Assembly (NCBI GenBank): GCA_963576725.1
Contig: OY755239.1
Span: forward strand, 57,269,953 to 57,333,952
DNA: 64,000 nt
Source of the DNA: Azorinus chamasolen
Lineage: Eukaryota; Mollusca; Bivalvia; Cardiida; Solecurtidae
Reading direction: 5' to 3'
The position numbers and the translations under genes are program-made. Positions 23,501-29,500 of the stretch are shown here, piece by piece (position 1 is the first letter of the stretch; every line of letters starts with the position of its first letter). Under the pieces are notes generated by a model. The model saw only the letters and a list, made by a program, of their open reading frames with translations. It was not told where the DNA came from and did no database searches.

Positions 23501-26500
23501 GATAAATAGAGCATTTGCTCCTATATGAGCAAACGCTCTATTTATCACAATGATTTCAATACTACACAACTCTAACATTTTCCTTTTCTCTAGTTAATGG
23601 TCCTTTTCGGTAGATTTATTCCAGGAGGTTGTTTCTAAAAATAGCCTATGAGGTCATGGGTTAAAGAGGTTAGGTCTAAAATGTCCTAATATTATGAGGG
23701 AATGGGTTAAACAACATTTAGGTTCTACGTACATAACCCGTAACTAGTGCAAAGGTTACTTGGTCAGTTACCTGGGTACTTGTCATGTAAATACAGTAGA
23801 ACCTCTTCCTATCGACCATTTAATGAAGAAACCTGGGTCCATGCTTATAAAACTTTTAGTTTAGTCTGAAATCGTTCTCAAGTTTTTGATTGGTCAGATT
23901 TGAGCATTTGGCTCAAATCTGACCAATCAAAAGCTTGAGAACTCAAATCTGACCAATCAAAAGCTTGAGAACGAACTCAGACTCAACTAAAACGCTTTAT
24001 AAGCATGGGCCATGGTTTTCTATTAACCCTTTTCTCCATGAATCTTCATGTAAGAACTAATGATTTCATTATTATTAATTAGATGAATTAATTATAATAG
24101 CAAGTGGACACATGATTTTTTTACTATGGCAGAAACTGTAGATTCATATTTTATTATATCATAAGCAAATAGAGCTGACCCTGATCAGGCGGCTCCTATA
24201 CATGTAGGAGCCGTCTGATTTGGATCTACTCTGTTTGCAAAGGCGTAGAAAAGTGTATTTATGGAGTAAATGGTTAAATCAAGCGACTGTCTAATGCAGA
24301 ACGAAAGTAATGCAGAAAGCTGGAGTCCTGCATTAAGCTATCACCTGTCTTACAAACCACATTTAAACTTGTTTGGAGTGGTCGTTGTAGAGAAAGTTTA
24401 CTATAATTATCAAATAAGCATGTAAGTACTGGTTTGATGAATACCCAAGATAAAACTTTGTTTTTTGTAAATTGAAGAAAATACCAATTTTAATCTACAT
24501 AAAAAACATTCCAAATAAATCTCGGTAACATACAGTAAAACCCCTCTAGATGGATCACCAGAATGAGGTCTAATTCTATGTCTCAAAAGGCATGTGGTAG
24601 CTAAATGCAGGACGAACGTTATGCAGAAAGCTCTTGTAGGAGCTTTTTGCATTACTCTCTTCCTGCATTAAGCATTCGCCTGCTTTTAAAGATACCTATA
24701 TTTATTCATAAAGTGGTCGTGTTAAAGGCTTTCTATTGTATTACTCGTGCATCTATTTCGCTTGGAAGATTGCGTTCATACAAAAAACACCATGAGAAAC
24801 GAAACGCTCGATGCACAATGAAATCCCTTCTAAAGTCTGGTATAACAGCAGACAGTGATAGAGTATGCTTAAGCCTCACTGAATGGAGCTAGAGAAAACT
24901 GAAAAGCAATCAGACGGTGTCTTATCATGCTATAATGTTGCATCTGTAGGCAATGACGTCAGGGGGTCGTTATTGGTTCTCATCTGTATATCTTCCTGGT
25001 TTCATATCGTGGAAATGTTTGTAACCGATTTCTATGTAACTCATTCGCTTTCACGAATTGTCAGCACATTTGTAATCAAAATATATTGCATTAACCCCTA
25101 CAACGCTGAATTTTCGAATGGACTATTCAAAACTTCAAAGAGGTCAAGCTTATGGTGAATATTTAGGGATATATTTAAAGAAAATTGTAACATGACAAAC
25201 AGTGCAGACCCTGATGAGAGGGATCATCTAGGGACCCTCTCATGTGAGTCTACACTGTTTGCAAATGACATTAGTGACTCGTGCCCCACACTGTAAGGTT
25301 AAAAAAAGAACAAATTTAAAAAAAAATAATATGATAACTAATAATTTGTTACGAGAGTTCGCGCAGACAATTTTGAAAACGACAATGCATGCATACGATG
25401 CCACAGCGAAAAAACGTGTTTTGGAACAGAACCAAATCAATGACGCAGCAGACATGAAAATAAATCGAGTTTATTACATTTTGCTGCAATAAACTATTTC
25501 TATCATATCAGAATTAGAAATAGATTTTAACCATTAAACTGCCATGCAATTGGTCGTCTGTTAAAACTTTGTTTTTTTTACTGTGTTTAATCATTCTCTT
25601 ACCTACCCACAGTCTGGTTTACATTTGTAAATAGTGGTGTCTCATCAGGATCAAATCTGTTTTGCAGTGTGTCCTTCTCAATAGCTTGAACGAACCTAAT
25701 GTCGGTAAAACTTTCATCCATCAGCAGAGAGTTCGAACAATTATATTTGCAGCATGGGAATGGATTCAATATTCACCGATTTGCTTAATCGTTTGCAAAT
25801 GTTTTGCAACAAACCGATTGGTAACAAAGTTTAACCCCCCTTTCCTTCATATAAACGCATTTTCATGCATTTGCAAACAGAGTAGACCCAGATCAGACGG
25901 CTCCTATAGAAGCCGTTTGATCTGGGTATTCTCTGTTTGCTTGTGACATGATATAGGTATATGATTCTACAGTTTTTGTCAAAGCAAAATATTCTACTCC
26001 AAAGTTTTACATTTTAATAATTCAGCTAATAAATAATCATGATGTCATTATTTCTTACATGAATATTGTTCATGAGTATTGAACAGGGAAAGTGTTAAGA
26101 AAAACTAATTTCAACTCACATCCTAGATACATGTCTTGATTTATAGTACATTTATCGATTTTTCTCAAATGTTACCAGTCCCTGTAGATGAAACACTTGG
26201 TAATTTGGTGCCTTATCTAGATCCACATTTTTAACACCCTGATATTTTTTCAATAGGAATGAATGAAAAAATAACTGACCGTTTTTGGATACATGTAATT
26301 ATTTTGTATGTGCGTTTAAAATTTCAAGCAATGTCGTTACATCAGTATTGCATTAACATTTTCCCCAATAAATATTTATGCGTGATTTGGTCACTACATA
26401 AATATTCAGTAACTTATCTTTTATAATGTATAGTTTTCAAGGGATTTTTTTCTTTGGCAAAATCTGTAGGATTAGATATATATACAGTAAAATCTCTCTA

Positions 26501-29500
26501 TAACGACCACTAAATTACATCAAGTATTTTGTGTTAAAGGCAGTTGGCTGCTTAAAGCAAGGTGAAAGTAAAACAGAACGCTCCCCCAGGAGCGTTCTGT
26601 TTTACTTTCACCTTCCTTAAGCAACCACCTGCCCTATATACCAACTAATTAACACAATTTAGTGGTCGTTATAGAGAGGTTTTACTGTAATTCCATAAAT
26701 AAACAGAAGAAAAGACCCTGATTAGAAGGCTTCTACAGGAGCCGTCTAATATGGGTCTAATGTTTTTGCAACGGTAACGCCATTGCAAAAAGAGTAAACC
26801 CAGATCAGGCGACTCTTGTTGATTCAAAAGTTTGGGAAAACCCCGAAAGACATGTTCAAAACATCGCGCTTGCTTACTTTTACGAAATGTCTGGGGTATT
26901 CTTTATCCTTGCGGTGCTCACGTGACCTTGAAGCGCCCTCTAACGATACACTGCAAAACTACTATACGTACAATCTCTAACCCTTTACCTCATGAATATT
27001 TGTGTAAGAAATAATAGCATCATGAATATTTATTAGTTGAATCTTATAATGGTATATGAATTGGTATTGGCTGAAATTGTAGAATCATTTATATATATTT
27101 CTGTAAGTAAACAACGCAGGACCAGGTGACTCTATCCAATACAAGGTTAAAGGTTACATTGTGTTACAAACGTATCGTCTGCTTCTATGTAACCATTTAC
27201 CAGCTGAATATTTATGTAAGACATAATGACATCATCGATATTCATTTACTGAATTTTCATGTACTTTAACCCATTACCTCATAGGCTATTTTAGATCCAT
27301 CCACTTTGAATAAATCTACCAAAAAGGAGCATTAACTAGAGAAAGGGAAAATTTTAGAATTTTATAGTTTGAAACCACTGAGATAAATAGAGCATTTGCT
27401 AAAGGAGCAAATGCTCTATTTACCACAATGATTTCAACAGGTTCAATATGAGGGAATGGGTTAACGATGACGGACACTGTTGAACATATCTATAATATTC
27501 CATAAGCAAACAGAGCAAGCCTTAATCAGATGGTTCCTACAGGAGCCGTCTGATTTGGGTCTACGCTGTTTGGAAAGTGTCCAAAGGTAACAGGTAAATG
27601 TTTTGCTTTTGTTTCTTATCAGATTCCCACCAGACTGCCAAACAGTTTCGAATTCTAAAGAGACATCGTGTCTAATCTAGATCTAATCTATTTGCCAAGG
27701 TCATCTCGACCCCCATCTAAATTATAGTAACAATAAGTTTGTGCCAACTGTTGGCACAATCTACAAAGAAACATCTTATTTATTTGTGTTATTGCACTAA
27801 CTGCATAAGATGAATAAACGAAATAACAAAAGGATGATAAGGAAGGTTTAACAATAAAATGATCTCATTAGATGCGAGCGGTGAAATTCGGTGAAATTCG
27901 TATCATTACTGTAAGTCAGTGCTATAGATAAAGGTGCGCACCCAAATACCGGTACAAAAATCACCGTTTCTCCGCCAAACCCTATGTTGTGACCATTCTT
28001 TAAAATTGTCTCTTCGAGAGGATTCTAAAGAGTGGTCACAGTATATGGTTTGGTGGAGAAATAAAGGAGCTATTCTTGAAAAATGTTTAAATTAATGCTC
28101 TGTAAATACCATATTCTTGTTGGCTTGAATAGCAAGGAAAGAAAGTGTACCTGATGGTGATGAAATTAAAGTCTTTGCAAACAGAGTGGACCCATATTAG
28201 ACGTTCTTGTAGGAGCCGTCTGTTCAGGGTCTGCTATGTTTGCCTATGAAATTACGTAGATCTGATTGTTCAGTTATGGTCATGGCTAAAACAACCCCTT
28301 GTTCATAATTATTCCATAATGAAAACTCATCTAATCAATATATATAATTATACCGTAATTATTTCTTACGTGAATATTCATTAGGTAAAGGGTTAACCCT
28401 TTCCCTCATATTGACGACTTTTGACGACTCTGCAAAGGTCACCTTGTGAAACCATTGTGATAAATAGAGCATTTGCTCCTATAGGAGCAAATGCTCTATT
28501 TATCACAATGGTTTCAAACTACAAAATTCTAAAATGTTTCCTTTTCTCTAGTTAATGCCCCTTTTCGGCTGATTTATTCAAAGAGGTTGTATCTACAAAT
28601 AGCCTATGCGGTAATGGGTTAAGGGATTTAGTTTGAGTGCCAAATGTTTGATGAAAGAAACATTATGAAGAATTGTAATGGCAAAGATAGGCGTTGTTTT
28701 AATAGAGTTAAGCCAAATGTGTGTTGCCGTTAGCACATTTGGCAAACTCCGGATAACCTCACACCGTTTTGTTTAAAATAATGACATTGAAGAACCGAAG
28801 AAAACGTTCAGTTTTAGCGAACGTATGTATCTCAAGTGGTAACAGTCAAAGCACAATCCCCTGAATATATCTTATAGTTATTCCTCTCAGCAACGACCGC
28901 TATAAATTTATCTAATTATTGGTCAATTCTGGTAGCCCAATACAAGTCATGTCGAACGTTACCCGTATGCAGACATTCTGCATTAAGCAGCCAGCGAAGA
29001 CACAGCATGTTAATATATAAAGTGGCTGCTGTGGTGAAGTTTTACTGTAGATATATTAGGTTTTATATAGATGAGTTAGATTTATGAAACTATTAACCCA
29101 ATCTCTCCTACTGACGTCTTTTTGCGCCTCTGTAAAACTCAATTTTTGAAACCATTGTGGCAAATAGAGCATTCGCTCCATAGGAGCAAAAGATCTATTT
29201 TTCACAATGGTTTCAAAACAACATAATTCTAAATTTCTCCTTTTCTATAGTTAATGCTCCTTTTCGGTAGATTTATTCAAAGGGGTTGGGTCTAAAAATA
29301 GTCAAGGAGGATTTAACCCTTGACCTGATATGTGTCACCCAAAAGTGTTCAGCGCGTGCTACTATATACATGCCCCCCCCCCCACACACACACACACACC
29401 CTCCCCCACAACCACCCCCTCTACACCCCAAAAAAATTAATAAAAGACACTAAAGCACACATACACATGGTCAATTCATCATAACTTAGCATAACAACCA

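Noticed and set aside
24883..25158. 91-codon frame MELEKTEKQSDGV...
   Set aside because: No family resemblance, overlaps an L element at its end and lies inside a gene 1 intron.
28448..28515. Possible miRNA gene
   Set aside because: The stem is a transposon core present in many copies with a loop of almost no length; without small-RNA reads I do not call it a miRNA.
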